The translations under genes were made by a program, and so were the position numbers. DNA of 64,000 nucleotides from Purpureocillium takamizusanense (lineage: Eukaryota; Ascomycota; Sordariomycetes; Hypocreales; Ophiocordycipitaceae): positions 1-64,000 of the forward strand of contig NC_063073.1 in NCBI RefSeq assembly GCF_022605165.1. The letters run 5' to 3'. A model generated the notes under the pieces. It was not told the DNA's origin. It did no database searches and was given only the letters and a program-made list of their open reading frames with translations. Positions 1 to 12,457 of this stretch are shown in pieces. How positions within the stretch are numbered: position 1 is the first letter of the stretch; each line of letters starts with the position of its first letter.

Positions 1-2399
1 TACATCGGCTTCAAGATTCGGGACGGCACTACACCAGAGCAAAATTTCATCATGGCACGCGCATGTGCTCAGCTACCGCGGTCTTATAAACTCTGGAAAC
101 TTGTAAGGCCCTTACTTTACTCCTTCTGTAACCTCTACGTCCCTAACATATCTAGTTTCTCAACTTCAGAATGAAGCATGTCGCCGAGCTCAACCCAGTA
201 ACGTTCGCGGCAGACTACAAGAAAGTCAACGTACTTTTCGAGCGAGCATTAACGCTGCTGCACAAGATGCCCAGGATTTGGGAAATGTATCTTCAATTCC
301 TGATGCAGCAGCCGGTCGTTACACTTACTCGCCGAACTTTCGACCGAGCTCTCAGGGCTCTTCCAATCACGCAGCACAATCGCATATGGGCCTTGTACCT
401 TCCTTTCGCGAACGCCGCCTCAGGTCAAACAGCTGTCAAGGTATGGCGACGATATATGCAAGTTCATCCGGAAGATGCCGAGGACTTCATTGAACTCCTC
501 ATCAATGCTAGAGCCTTCACCGAAGCTGGAAAGCAGTATGTCGATCTTCTCAATAATTTTCGCTTTTCGAGCAAAACTGGCAAGGGCCACTATGAGCTCT
601 GGGGTGAGATGGTCGATATGCTCGTTGAGCATGCCTCAGAGATCGATGTCGAACACGAGACTGGACTAGATGTGGAGCAGATCATTAGGAGCGGCATAGC
701 CCGGTTTACGGATCAAAGAGGCAGACTCTGGGCCGGGTTAGCCACCTACTGCATTCGTCGAGGTAGCTTTGAACGGGCACGAGACGTCTTCGAGGAGGGC
801 ATTACCACGGTGATGACCGTCCGAGATTTCACTCTCGTTTTCGATTCCTATGTGGAATTTGAGGAATCGGTTATTGGAACGTTGATGGAGCTTGCATCGA
901 CGCGCGCCGAACAAGGCTTGGTGGACGAAAATGCCGACTTTGAGCTTGATGTTCGGATGCTCCGTTTCGAGCATCTTATGGACCGTCGCCCTTTCCTTCT
1001 CAACGATGTCCTCCTCCGTCAGAACCCACACAATGTCGCCGAGTGGGAAAAACGGGTCGCCCTCTGGGGTGAAAACAAAGCAGAGGTTGCTCAGACCTAC
1101 ACCGACGCCATATCATCAATTAATCCCAAGCGGGCCGTGGGCTCTTTCCACCAGCTCTGGGCAAACTACGCAAGGTTCTACGAACGAGGTGGAGATCTTC
1201 GAAATGCGTGCATCATCATGGAGAAAGCTGTCAAAGTGCCGTTCAAGTCGGTTGCGGAGCTGGCCGACATGTGGATTGAGTGGGCGGAAATGGAGCTTCG
1301 CAACGAGCACTTTGACGACGCGATCCGCATCATGGCCAAGGCTGTGCAAGCCCCCAAGAGGTCCACCGTCGACTACTTTGATGAGAGCCTGACGCCGCAA
1401 CAGCGCGTCCACAAAAGTTGGAAGCTCTGGAGCTTCTACGTGGATCTTGTGGAGAGTGTCTCTACGCTGAGCGAGGTGCAAAAGGTTTACGAGAGGATTT
1501 TTGAGCTTCGCATCGCGACACCACAGACTGTTGTCAACTACGCCAATCTGTTGGAGGAGAACCATTATTACGAGGAGTCCTTCAAAGTCTATGAGCGAGG
1601 CCTGGACCTTTTTAGCTACCCAGTGGCATTTGAGCTGTGGAATCTGTACCTGACGAAGGCCGTCGACCGAAAAATAGGCATTGAGCGACTGAGGGATCTT
1701 TTCGAGCAAGCGGTGGAGGACTGTCCCCCGAAGTTTGCCAAAACGATATATCTCATGTATGGCAACCTCGAGGAAGAGCGTGGCCTCGCGCGGCACGCGA
1801 TGCGTATCTACGAGAGAGCAACGCGAGCGGTCGCAGACGAGGATCGTGCGGACATGTTCAACTTCTACATCACCAAGTCGGCCTCCAACTTTGGCCTGCC
1901 GTCAACGCGGCCGATATACGAAAGAGCCATCACGGCGCTCCCTGACGCAGAAGCGAAAGACATGTGTCTGAAATTTGCGGATATGGAAAAGCGCCTGGGC
2001 GAAATCGACAGAGCGCGGGCCATTTACGGCCATGCATCTCAATTTTGCGACCCTCGGACGAACGTGGACTTCTGGACGAAGTGGGAGCAATTTGAGGTAC
2101 AGCATGGCAATGAGGACACATTCAAAGAAATGCTCCGGATCAAGAGGAGCGTCCAGGCCCAATACAATACCGATGTCAACTTCATTGCTTCGCAGGCCTT
2201 GGCTCGCAGCCAACAGAGGGCTGGCAGCAATGCCGGGGATGAGGCGTCAGACGCCATGGCAGCTCTTGAGAGACAGGTCGCAGCACCAGAAGGATTCGTG
2301 GCTGCAAGTTCGGCTTCGCAAAAGGTTGGCCACGCTGCAGGCGAAGCTGCTCGAATTGCAAACCCAGAGGCAATTGACATTAATGGGCTCGAGGAATAG
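1..2399 (+). CDS. SYF1: Pre-mRNA-splicing factor SYF1 (HAT-repeat protein), 5'-truncated
   Basis: Exons are <1..102 and 156..2399. The intron at 103..155 is GTAAGG...CTAG with a CTAAC branch point, and the reading frame is open from base 1, so the N-terminus lies upstream of the window. About 781 residues are visible. They form a continuous array of HAT (half-a-TPR) repeats with recurring W..Y..FE and RxxxERA patterns. The block TRRTFDRALRALPITQH is characteristic of SYF1/XAB2. This family is a scaffold of the Prp19-associated (NTC) complex of the spliceosome, acting in the nucleus. An ATG at 171 could be mistaken for the start, but exon 2 opens at 156 (FLNFRMKHVAE), giving the unbroken family pattern KLWKLFLNFRMKHV. 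The acidic tail ends in a TAG at 2397. The family assignment is strong; only the N-terminal length is unknown. Confidence 0.95.
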
Positions 2400-2686
2400 C
2401 CATCTATTATCCGTCACATCAACCACGGATGGCCCTCGACAGGACAAGGTATTGGCACGATACAGGCGCTACAAGTCACCGTATCGTTGGATAGGTGGGG
2501 AGTCGAGTGACTGGGTCGGCCATGAAAGAAATGACAGAGAGTAAGTGGCATAAGTCAATAAATGATACCAGATAAGACAATGTACCGTAACCAATCCTCT
2601 TGGCAACCCAGATGTTCCATTCGGCGAGCGTGCTGCCTGCTGACTTGCTGTCTGCCAGCCGCCTACGCCGGCCGTGCTCAACATGC

Positions 2687-3040
2687 TCACTTGCCGCCCT
2701 TCATCTCGGCAATCTTGGCATGGTATTTCTCGGCATAGTTCCTGTCTATGTGGCCGTCGCGGGAGTTGGGGGTGGCGTATATGGACCCTTTGCGCTTCTG
2801 GAAACGACTCGGGGGCACTTTCGACGCATCTATTCTGGTGATCAGTAACGCGAAGAAGAGGGCAATGCTGCGCGGCGAGGACGAACCCCACTCATCGCTC
2901 ATCCGGCGGTCCTGCTTGGAGGAGCCAGAGACAGGTGACTCGTTCATGACCAAGGGTGCATCTGGGGCGGCAGCCTGGTGCTGCTCCGGCTGCGGCTGCG
3001 ACTGCTGCTGGTGGTGCTGCTGGTCCGTTCCTGGGGCCAT
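2687..3040 (-). CDS. Small conserved fungal protein, function unknown
   Basis: Single-exon 117-residue protein with a true ATG at 3040. The N-terminal third is low complexity, rich in Gln, His, Pro and Ala (runs of HHQQQ and PQPEQHQ). The C-terminal half is different in character: a short hydrophobic stretch (RSIALFFALLITR, about residues 57-69), a basic segment (RFQKRKGS) and an ending DRNYAEKYHAKIAEMKGGK. It looks like a genuine gene because the second half is non-repetitive and the predicted protein is compact, but I do not recognise a named domain. It lies tail-to-tail with SYF1, 287 bp between stop codons. A longer spliced form is possible. Confidence 0.6.
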   Translation of the reverse strand: MAPGTDQQHHQQQSQPQPEQHQAAAPDAPLVMNESPVSGSSKQDRRMSDEWGSSSPRSIALFFALLITRIDASKVPPSRFQKRKGSIYATPNSRDGHIDRNYAEKYHAKIAEMKGGK

Positions 3041-4915
3041 GACGAAGACGGGGATGCAGGCACTGGAGGGGACACGGGAGCTGAAGAGACGTCACGGCGA
3101 TATCCAAGGGCTTTGGAGAGATGAAAGAGGATCACGCGAGGCGAGGGTTGCGAGGGCAGCCCCGTGTTGGACAAGGAAGGGCCTAGAGTCAATCGCTCGT
3201 GCTCACGCCGAGGGGAGTTTTGTATGGACAATGGCGAGAGGAGAGGAGGTGGGCGGACAAGCGGCGCGGGCAGCGTCGTGGCTCATATAGGGAAGGCAGC
3301 ACTCTAGAATGCGCTTTACCATGGCCCAGCTAGGGACCATATGTACTCATACCTCTGCACCCAACCTCGCTTCACGTCGCGACATACCAGGTAGGCACAG
3401 GCGAAGGGCGCGGGGCGTCGAGCGAGCGGCGCGCGAAGTACCGTCAAGTTTGGGGCACTTGGTAGAGTGAGGTACGAGTACATGAGGTGTATTGTGGCGG
3501 GCGGTACGTAGGCTGAGCAGCGAGGCGTTTGTCCGCCCGCGGCCGGTGGAGGGTGATTTGGACTGATTGGAGCAGGTTTGGTTGGGTTCGAACGTGGATG
3601 GCAAGGTTTACCCCGCAGAACGGGTGAGTTGGCGCCGCATCACATCACGGGTTGCCTCTCCGATGGCTGCAATCACCCCGTCCCGTCCAGTGTAGCTCGG
3701 GGGGGGTGACTCTCCCCACCCCCACCGGAGGCACTGCCGCTCTGCCTCCTCCTGTATCTTGTTGCGCCTGGCCTGCAACAGCGCCCCTTGAGGTGCGTGT
3801 CCGGTTGTGGAGGTTGGCGACGTGTATGGTATGGACTGCCAGCTGTCTGCACTCACGTTCTGAGGCATGCCTCTGCACGTTTTGGTAAGGTAGCAAGCAT
3901 CGAGTACCTAAGTTACTTCGTACAGTATGCACATCTACGGTACCAAGGCCGGCCGGCACTTTCCTGCAGTGCGCGCGTGCCGGAACGGGCAAGGCGAGAC
4001 TCCAGAGAGGGGGAACAGGGGGTGTTGGGGGGCTTGTCCTGCATCTCGGTGATGCTGCGAGTAAGTTGTTGGTTCGTCGCTTGCTGACGTCATGTGTCGT
4101 AGGTTGTGTCTTGCCACAGACGATCGTGTCGCCATCAATCCTCTGCTTCGACCGGCCCACCGGGGTCCGGTTCCTCGGCCGCATCTCCGCGACCCACGTA
4201 AGGCAGCTGCTACGAGCTTTCCATGTGCTTTTCTTCTTCGTACGAACGTCCGCTAAGCAGGTACCTAGGTAAGTTACCGGGGCGCTTACTTAGTGCCTAA
4301 GTATATTATACCTTTTATATAATTCTATCCCATCTATATACTTAATAATATATATAACTATCTATAATATCCTATTATACTTACTCCCTATATATATTTT
4401 CCCTTTATTATATATTATTATTTATTCTTAATAATAATTAAAAAGCTTATATTATTGATTCCTCTAACCTTAAGTGGTCTATTTAAGCTAGTATATAAGG
4501 AGGGCAGGCAAGTACTTAAGGGACGTACGTAGGTGCTTTGAGGAGCCTCTCCCCACCTACCCTAGATCGAAATGCCATGGCCCAATTTTCCGCACGTCTC
4601 GCACGGTATGACCACTGACTGATATAAACAAAGGTTACATCCTGCGTAAGGTACTACTAGTATCTACCGAAGCTCAGGTTCTAGGTAATATGCGTCCTCT
4701 TCCCAGTCGCCCCACGGCAATGCCCTCCATGTGCTTATTTTGTTCACCTTTAGGGCGTTTCAACTTCCAATGAAGCTACATCGTGGCAGCGTGTCGCGAG
4801 CGCCCCTGTAACCCTGTTGTGCTCACCCCGAGTCCTCGCTGTTCGCACAAACGAGACGGGCCGGCATGCGGAGCACGTCTGTCCGTCCACTGACAGCAAG
4901 GTAGCCATTCGCCTC
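3041..4915. other. Intergenic region between two divergent genes, with a small AT-rich patch
   Basis: No convincing gene. The first 1.2 kb is GC-rich with polypyrimidine and G-run stretches and several short open frames that lack family resemblance and have unlike composition in different parts. A GGTACCTAGGTA-type repeat occurs at about 4258-4272. From about 4285 to 4500 the sequence turns almost purely A/T with few CA or TG dinucleotides, like a small relic of the larger RIP islands. The last 350 bp must hold the promoter of CCA1. Confidence 0.5.
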
Positions 4916-6735
4916 ATGCTCCTCCGCCTGAACCGCCATCGGATGGCCTTGAAAAGAAAGCTGGACAGCTTTCTGCGCAACGTTTACTCGCAGTCCGCGC
5001 CTCCTCCTGTCGCCATGGCACACACGCGCACGATACTGTTAAATGCCCAAGAGGAGCAGCTCCGAGCCCTCTTGCTCGATGTCTGCCGCTCCATCAACGC
5101 TGCCGGCGATGTCGCGCAACCCGTTGTCCTTCGCTGGGCTGGTGGCTGGGTCCGTGACAAGCTGCTCGGCATCCAGAGCCATGACATTGACGTTGCCATC
5201 AACGCCATGACGGGCGTCCACTTTGCTCAGCGCATGTGCGACTTCTGCGCCCTGCCCGATGTCGTCACGAGGCATGGCATCGGTCCATCTGACGTTGGGA
5301 ACCTGCACAACGTTGCTCGGAACCCGGACAAGTCCAAGCATCTCGAGACCGCCATGGTCAAGATACTCGGCCTCGATCTCGACTTCGTCAACCTGCGCAA
5401 GGAAACATACGCCGACAACAGTCGCAACCCGGCAATGGAGTTCGGCACAGCCGAGGAGGATGCCCTGCGCCGTGACGCCACCATCAACGCCCTCTTCTTC
5501 AACCTGCACACAGGTTGCATCGAGGACTTCACTGGCGGCCTGCCCGACATGGCTGCCCGCGTCATTCGCACCCCCCTAGACCCTCAGCAAACATTTACCG
5601 ATGACCCTCTCCGCGTCCTTCGCCTCATTCGCTTCGCCAGTCGTTTGCAATTTGACATCGACCCAGCCACACAACGTGTCATGGGTCGCCCTGCCGTCCT
5701 GCAGGCCCTGAGAGTCAAGATAAGCCGCGAAAGGGTCGGAGTGGAGCTGGAGAAGATGCTTAAAGGTACTTGCGCCCTAGATCGAGGCTCAGTCTTGCGG
5801 CCTAGGCCGTTCGTTAGCACATCCTTAGACCCTCACCTTGCCATATTCCCCGTGAACTGACAGTCATGCAAGGCACGCAACCTCGAAGAGCTCTAGAGCT
5901 GCTGGATGAACTGCACCTTTACCATGCCATTTTCACGGATCCTGCGCGGGAATCGATGGAGCGCCCAGATGTGAGTCGATGGCACGTGGCATACAAGTGC
6001 CTGGGCTACCTGCTGGAGAATCGCAGCCCGGGATCTATTGGCGCCCTGCTAGCGCCCTCTGAGGAGGCCGTTTATGTGGCATGGAATCTCGCCGCCGCGA
6101 GCCCCTGGATGCCTGTCGAGGAACCACCCAGCGTCAAAAAGAAGGCGAACGCGCTCCCTCCTGTCGCTGCGATTGCCCGCGAAGGCTTCAGAGCGCCGAA
6201 TAAGCTCACGGACGTCATGGCTGCCAGTCACCGACATCGCAAGGAGATCCTTCAGCTTAAGGAAGCCGTCTGCCATGGAGAGTCTTGGGTCCGACATCGA
6301 GATAGATGCGGAATGGCGATCCGTCGATGGGACAGCCAGGGCGGCTCCTGGACACTACAGGTGCTCAGCACGCTCCTTGTGGACGCCATGGAACAGCTCG
6401 GTTCTTGGCAGAGCGCCGGTGATTCGAGCAAGCCCAACGAACACAACCTTGATCCGTTCATAGCCAAGCGCGATGAGTTTATAAGCGGGTGGCAACAGCT
6501 TCTGGACCATGTCGTTGAGCTCAACGTCTACAATGCGCCAAGCATGAAACGCCTGCTCGACGGACACGCCCTAGCTCAAGCACTAGGCGCGAAACCTGGC
6601 AAATGGACGGGGAAGGCACTTGACATCTGCATGGCCTGGCAGCTACGTAACCCAGACGAACTCGACCCAAGCAATGCAATCGAGGAAGTGCGAAAGAAAC
6701 GAGACGAGCTGGGAATCCCTCTCGACAGTTCATGA
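4916..6735 (+). CDS. CCA1: tRNA nucleotidyltransferase (CCA-adding enzyme)
   Basis: Exons are 4916..5765 and 5873..6735 (intron 5766..5872, phase 1), 570 residues. The enzyme adds the 3'-terminal CCA to tRNAs in nucleus/cytosol and mitochondria. The class II nucleotidyltransferase head is clear: LRWAGGWVRDKLLG followed by SHDIDVAIN at about residues 72-95 gives the G-G-x-V-R-D and D-x-D metal-binding motif; RRDATINALFFNL and DDPLRVLRLIRFASRL follow, the conserved nucleotide-binding and RNA-binding blocks. After the intron the protein continues KMLKGTQPRRALELLDEL. The first in-frame ATG is 4916 and encodes a basic, acid-poor leader (MLLRLNRHRMALKRK) resembling a mitochondrial presequence. A second ATG at 5015 (MAHTRTILL) could give the cytosolic/nuclear form, as known for yeast CCA1. 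Transcribed in the same direction as TTI2. Confidence 0.95.
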
Positions 6736-7372
6736 GTTTGCCTATCGCAGTGTACAAATGTGCTTTGGCTCCAAGACCTGCAGTCAAGGCATTTCGCCCT
6801 CGACACGGTTGGGACACGGCGGCTTTCTGGCATATGAACAGCTGTACATAGATAGGCCCGCTGTGACTTATCGAACACTTGAGATACATTGTGGATTGCG
6901 GCTGCTGTTCGAGCAGAGCGCACAGGACATCTCGCAACTGCCCTCCAGCGTTTCTGCTCGTAAGGTCTTGCGAGCTCCTCGCTAGCTCGTCCGTCTACCC
7001 TATGTGCAACCATGGCTTTGACGGCGAGTAGGGAGGGGCTGTTGGTCAGTTTTGCAGCTCCTCCTCATTGTGCACGGTCATTAAAGCACAGCGGTAAAGT
7101 CTATGTTTAACAAGCCTGGGGATATCAATACAGTGTATACACACTGTGCGAATAAAGTCTGCGCACTCGCCCGTCTCCGAGGTTTGATCTCGGGTCTAGT
7201 TTGCTTTGCGTGCCACATCACTTAGTAAATGGATAACTGCGCGGCAATTTCAACGTGTCCATGATCAACACTGATGACCGATAGTATCTGAAAACCCTAT
7301 ATCTACTCCCCCCCCTCATATCGAAGCCTGTCGGCCACTCGTGGTCTAGGGATTCGATGCCGGCCAACTGCA
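6736..7372. other. Intergenic, CCA1 3' end to TTI2 promoter
   Basis: No gene recognised. Ordinary base composition. The last 80 bp before the TTI2 start contain a C-rich tract (CCCCCCCTC at about 7309), typical of promoter-proximal pyrimidine runs in filamentous fungi. Confidence 0.5.
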
Positions 7373-9310
7373 ATGAATGAAAGTTTGCGGAGTCGTGGCA
7401 GCCTGGAGCGGCTGGACCTGCCGGACGACATGGATCTCAATGACTTGGCCGACGGACGTGGCCCCGAACTCTGGCTCGACCATGCCGTCGCCAAGTTGCG
7501 GTCCGCACTAGACGAAAAGGTGTGTTGCGTTGTCCAGCGCGTGCGGCGTGTAGCGTCTATAAACATCAACATATCACCCCCCCTGAAGCATCGGTGGCTG
7601 GCCTTCATCGGGCCCTCGAGAAACAATAAAACCTGTGCAACAGGACAGCGGTGCTGACTAGTAACTTGTTTTATGCGCAGAGTCGCCACGACGAGATGCT
7701 GAGGCTGCACGCTCGCCTATCCAACATGCCGCTCAGTGGCAGAAGTGGCACGATCAATACAGAAGAGCTCTGTCACGTAATCACTACCGCACTTCTCCCT
7801 CTTGATCAGACAACAGGTATGTGACGGATAAACAAAAGATAAGAGAGCCTTGCCCAGATATGCCACTCACGCCTTGCTCACTCCAGATCTGGCCTCTCGA
7901 GGCCCTGCGGCAGAACTCGCCCTGGCTTGCCTGGCCCTGCTCTCGCCCGCCCTGGATGACTCTACACTACTGACTGTCATAGCATATACGGAAGACAGTG
8001 CACCCTGGACCACCGAGGGGGGAGCTCGTCTTGCGGCTGAACTCATCCAGTCACAGCTAGACCCAATGAGACTGGATAATTTCATCAGCGGACCCCTTCT
8101 TCAAGGCTACATTCGCCCAATGATCTCATCGACAACGTGCAGCAGGCTCACTGGCTCAGGGAGACCAGTTCAGTTTCATCAAAACACCGGCGTCTCTCGA
8201 AACGCCCTGCCGGATGCACCATGGAAGCGTTGCGAACCCCCAGTGATGACCATCTTCGGCTGGGCAGTAGAGAAGGCAAATGTTGGTCGATTTACTTCCC
8301 TCTGCCACATCGTGATGACTGCCATCGGGCAGGGGCACGGAGGCGAAAGCCATAGCTAACGTCAGGTGTCAACAGAACACTCTAGTTGATGAGAAGTGGC
8401 CACTCTTCTTGCCCGCTCTTCTCGCCTTTACGACAGACTATGACGCCATGGTGCGGGAAAAGGGTCTCCGTTTTGTGTCCATCTTTCTGCATAAACTGTC
8501 GGCCAGGATCCTCAAGAAAAGCGGAGTTGGGGATCTCCTGCAGGATGCCATCTTTCCGACTCTCCTGTCCCTCCCGAGCGTGACACCCGAGCGTCAATCC
8601 GCTATGCTGCTCCGCGCCGCATACCCAGTGTTCCTGCAGCTGGCCGAAGCAGATCCAGATCCCAATCACCGCTTTAAGAAGAATGTCTTGGACAAAGTTT
8701 TGAGAGACGGAATTTTGCAAGGCTACTATCATGCCGTCGAGTACGCCACCATCGTTGAGATTTTGTTGCACAGTGCCGCCAGCGTCGTGTCTTGCTTAGG
8801 TCTCTCCTCTGTACGACATCTTCAGGTAATTATTCACCTGCAGAACCACCTGCTCCCCAGAGACTGACTCTTTGGGTCCAAAAGGGTCTGCTTGATATGG
8901 CTGAGTCAACAATGACCGATCCATTCGCAGTGGCCTATCCTCCCGCAATCGAAGCCGCGATCAACCTGTTATGCTCTATTATGTGGCATTGTTGGCCGAG
9001 GATGTCTGGGCAGGCACATGGACCGCGCGTAATTCGTGCCGCAGCAGTGTGTTGGTTAAACTTGCAGGATCAAGAGCAGCACGAGAACGAGCTCATGTCG
9101 GCAGGTGACAGGCAGCTTCTCCAAGATCGGCTTCGCAACCTGGCGAGGTTGCTCATGGCTGCCTGGGGGGAGCAAAAGCCCGGAATGGGGCAAAAGATAT
9201 CCGAAGCAATGAAAAAGGAGCCTCGGCTCACTGCACTCTTTGCAGAGGATGCGAGCGGCATGCAACATGGCGATGGGAGGCGAGAACAGGCCGCAACACT
9301 CCCAGGTTGA
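7373..9310 (+). CDS. TTI2: TELO2-interacting protein 2-like (TTT complex subunit)
   Basis: Five exons: 7373..7519, 7681..7816, 7887..8281, 8376..8825, 8885..9310; 517 residues with all phases consistent. It is an all-helical HEAT-type protein. The core EKWPLFLPALLAF, REKGLRFVSIFLHK, LLQDAIFPTLLSLPSVTPE and LLRAAYPVFLQL matches the Tti2 family, and the later block TDPFAVAYPPAIEAAI is also typical. Tti2 works with Tel2 and Tti1 as a co-chaperone module for maturation and stability of PIKK kinases (TOR, ATM, ATR and relatives). The third intron uses a weak donor (GTTGGT at 8282) but has a good branch point (GCTAAC). The last intron could end at 8860 or 8884; I chose 8884 because it gives a normal intron length and the expected spacing to TDPF. 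The stop codon is 8 bp from the stop of FIG4 on the other strand. Confidence 0.82.
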
Positions 9311-9318
9311 GGTAAGAC

Positions 9319-12300
9319 TTAATCGAGCGGCTGTTGTTTGAAGAAAGACTTTCCGCGAAGCCATTTACGATACGCCTTGTATCGTTTCTTGGCACCGTCT
9401 TCCTCTGTCACAGTGAGAGGGTTCTCGCCGACTCTGAGCAGCTCCGCATATACATCCACTTCTTCTTCAATGCCGGCCACCATGAGCCCGTGGTCGCGCC
9501 AACTGCCGTTGACGTACTCTTGGTATTCCGATGAATCCATGTCGATGGGAGCATCGGTAGAAACCACGAGAGGCAAATTCTGTGGATGGCATATATATCG
9601 CTCATAGTCTTCAGCTTCCTGCTCTCTCACAAACGGGTTGAGAGAGTCGCGGACTGCCGTGGTGAAAGTCCACTGTGCGGCCTTGGACTTTTCAAGAGCA
9701 GTTGGTTTGGTCTTGTTGCGTTCTAGAGACAAACTGAGGCCAGTGGTAGCCACCATGGTCCCTGCACCCGGCATAACGGCTTGGTCTCTATCATGCAGTG
9801 GCTGCAGCCAACGCTGCAGTGACATAGACTTGGCTGTTGTTCGTCCCGAAGCGATGGAGGCAGAATCGTCATCGCGCGCGGGCAGCTGCGGTGAGCCTGA
9901 TGGGCTGCTGTAGGATGGGTCTCGCTTCGTCTTCTTCTTGTCGGCCTCGGTGTCCCCGTCAGTGCGCACGCGGAAAGGGCTGAGGTCGTAGCGGCCGTCC
10001 TGCGTTGACTTGAGCGGAATGTACTTGATTGTTGAGTTCATCTTGTAAGCGAACATTTTAGGGAACGAAGACAAAGTCGCCGGACGGTAATACTCGAGCC
10101 AATAGTCGTCGAAAAACTCCACTGGGTGAGAGGCGACCGGACCGCGCAAGGGTAAGCGTGGGGGAACGGGCCTGTCGCGGAGATGTGCCAAGGTATACCA
10201 GTTTATGTACTTGAATTGCTTCGCGGCAGACCAGTCTTTGGGGTCGGCGTGGTGCAGGTAATAGTCTGTAGCAAGGTCCCAGAGCATGGGCTGCCCTTGA
10301 GTGAAGATGTAGTTGCCCAGAAAGAGATTGTACGCTTCCTGCCGCTGGCTGTCCAGGAAGGAGTTGTTGTAGTACCTCTTGAAGCTCTCGATCATGTCTC
10401 GGGAGTGGCTTGTCCACTGATTGATCTTGCGGTATGTCTCCATGGTGTTTACCAGCTGAGAGCCACCGTACTGAACCGCAATAGTGTCTCCATGGTCGTG
10501 CCACATGTGCGTGAAGAGGTTTACGGCGTCCGTATCGTACTCGACGGTGGTGTCCTCAATAATGCCGAGGGCGTGGAGTTGGTGGCCGAGAGCGCGTTTG
10601 CCTATTACGAATTGCGCCGCGTTGGTCCGATCCAGGCAGTCGATGCAATTGGTGCGGGCTATACCATTCTGAACCGTCATGGCGCTCGTCCGGCCGTCGC
10701 CATTTTGGAAGAAGCCAGTCGTACTCAGAACCGACTCAGCAATAAGCTCCAAATTGCCAATGACATCGCCACCGCGGACCTTGGACGCCCTACTCATGTC
10801 CCAGGCCTTGTGGATGATTTTTTCCCCTTTGGGCAAGAACTGATTGAGGTAGTCGATTGCATGCGTGTACTCTTCTAGGAGCTTCGATTCTCTGGGCTGC
10901 CTTTCTTTGGCTTTGATCAGATTGACCACGTATATAGGCGCCCCGTAGCGCTCAAACAGATTGTCGAAGTGCAGGGCGGCAGCGCCGTAAAAAGGGTCTA
11001 CAAGGTTAAGCTCAATGGGCGGTTTCGGCGTGACTCCCGTGCTGTCCTGCGTCCAGTACAGAGGGATACTTCCGCGATGTTGCACGTAAGATGTGTATTG
11101 CGGGCTGCAATAGAGTCGGGGTCCCGGAGCGTGGAACGAGGTGGTCAGGGACTCGGCCACGATCTGCTCCGTCTCGACATCGTTTGCGACATATCCCTGG
11201 TAGACGACCTCGTCAGCTCTTGGACAAGGGACGGACGGCACTCCGATGCGGCGGGCACAGAGATGTGACCCAGAGTTAAGAAATGGGTGCCGTTGACGTA
11301 CCAGATCGTTTGCGCCGCGCTTCAGGAATCGCGCCCCAGCAAAATAACGTGAGCGGCGGGCAATCACGGTGATATGCGCCGTACGTCCGTATATGGAGAG
11401 AGCTGAAGCCATCACTATCTTACGCACAATACCACTACCAGACACTTGACTGTGGGGAGACAGACTAACCTGCTTGATCGATGTAGCCATGGATTATGGG
11501 GCGGCACCAGTCGTACGGGTCTCGTAGCGATGTCACGGCTGGCTGCAGAAGGTACTCATTCCAAACAAACATGGAGTTGAAGTCTTGATCTGAAGGAGGT
11601 AGGACCCCTTTTGCGAGGGCAGTCCGCTCCCTCGTGACGTTGTATTGGAGGGTACGGGTGACATCGTAGGAGTAGCTGTAGTAAAATGACTTGGTGAGAT
11701 CAAGGTTGTTGAGAATCCCCAAGAATCGTTGTTCCTCGGTGTTTCGAGGGTCAGGCTTGGAGCGACTAGGGATGAGTGGAATCAGCTCTGTGCCTTCGAT
11801 CTGGTAAATGTAGTGGCCTCCGATCATGGCCACGGTGCTCTTCTTGGTAATGAGAAGCATGTAGTATGGGCCGGTGAATTTGATGAAGCCGAGGAGGCCC
11901 CAGGTGGTGCAGCGAAGCCTGATGCCTCCGGTGCCGCGATTGCCGTCATCTATGGTGTCAAGAAGCAGGTTCATCTCCTTGAGCGAGTAGACAATCTTGT
12001 CGTCCGTGATGTTGAGCTCTGCGCCCTCGGTTGTGCGGTCAATCTTGAGGATCCTGTACTTTTTTTCGCTCACGTCGACCCCAACCACGTAGTAGCGGCT
12101 CGCCGTCTCGTAGAGACTGAACTTGTGCATCTTGTAGACGAGGCGATCCGAGAGCTGGTCCTCGTCGCGGGCGGCGGAAGCCGAGGGCATCCGCGAGGCT
12201 GAGTCAGGGCTAGATGTGCGGGCAAAGGGCATGGCAACAGCGGGTTCGCCGTCGTTGTCCTCTTCGGCGCCTCCAATCCGAGGGGCTGCTGCAGGCGCTG

Positions 12301-12457
12301 ATGGTGGACTCGCAGCCTGATTGTTTTGTAGAAGGGGAAAGACGGGAGCGCCATCCACGATCGGGTCCGGAGTTCGAGATCGCGAACCCTTTGCGCTCAC
12401 CCGCTCCGCCGCCGCCGCCGGTGCCTGTCCAACCACCAGGGGTGCAGAATCGTCCAT
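9319..12457 (-). CDS. FIG4: Polyphosphoinositide phosphatase FIG4 (SAC domain)
   Basis: Three exons, in transcription order 12457..11470, 11402..11302, 11196..9319; 988 residues. FIG4 dephosphorylates PtdIns(3,5)P2 and works with the kinase Fab1 and scaffold Vac14 on the vacuolar membrane. After a Pro/Ala/Ser-rich leader (about 1-105) the SAC domain starts at KMHKFSLYETASRYYVVG. The second exon gives LSIYGRTAHITVIARRSRYFAGARFLKRG, a hallmark of SAC domains. The catalytic CX5R(T) motif is intact: NCIDCLDRTN, with Cys about 547 and Arg about 553. The C-terminal part carries a charged low-complexity stretch (about 785-870) before a conserved tail ending RKWLRGKSFF. The introns separate blocks that are contiguous in the family, supporting the splice choice. 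Its promoter lies between 12458 and the AT island beginning near 12910. Confidence 0.95.

Noticed and set aside
3580..3605. GGTTCGA word as a possible tRNA T-loop
   Set aside because: No matching acceptor stem, anticodon arm or A box could be placed around it.
3645..4184. 179-codon frame on the minus strand
   Set aside because: No family resemblance, mixed-composition product, no ATG context, and competing frames on both strands.
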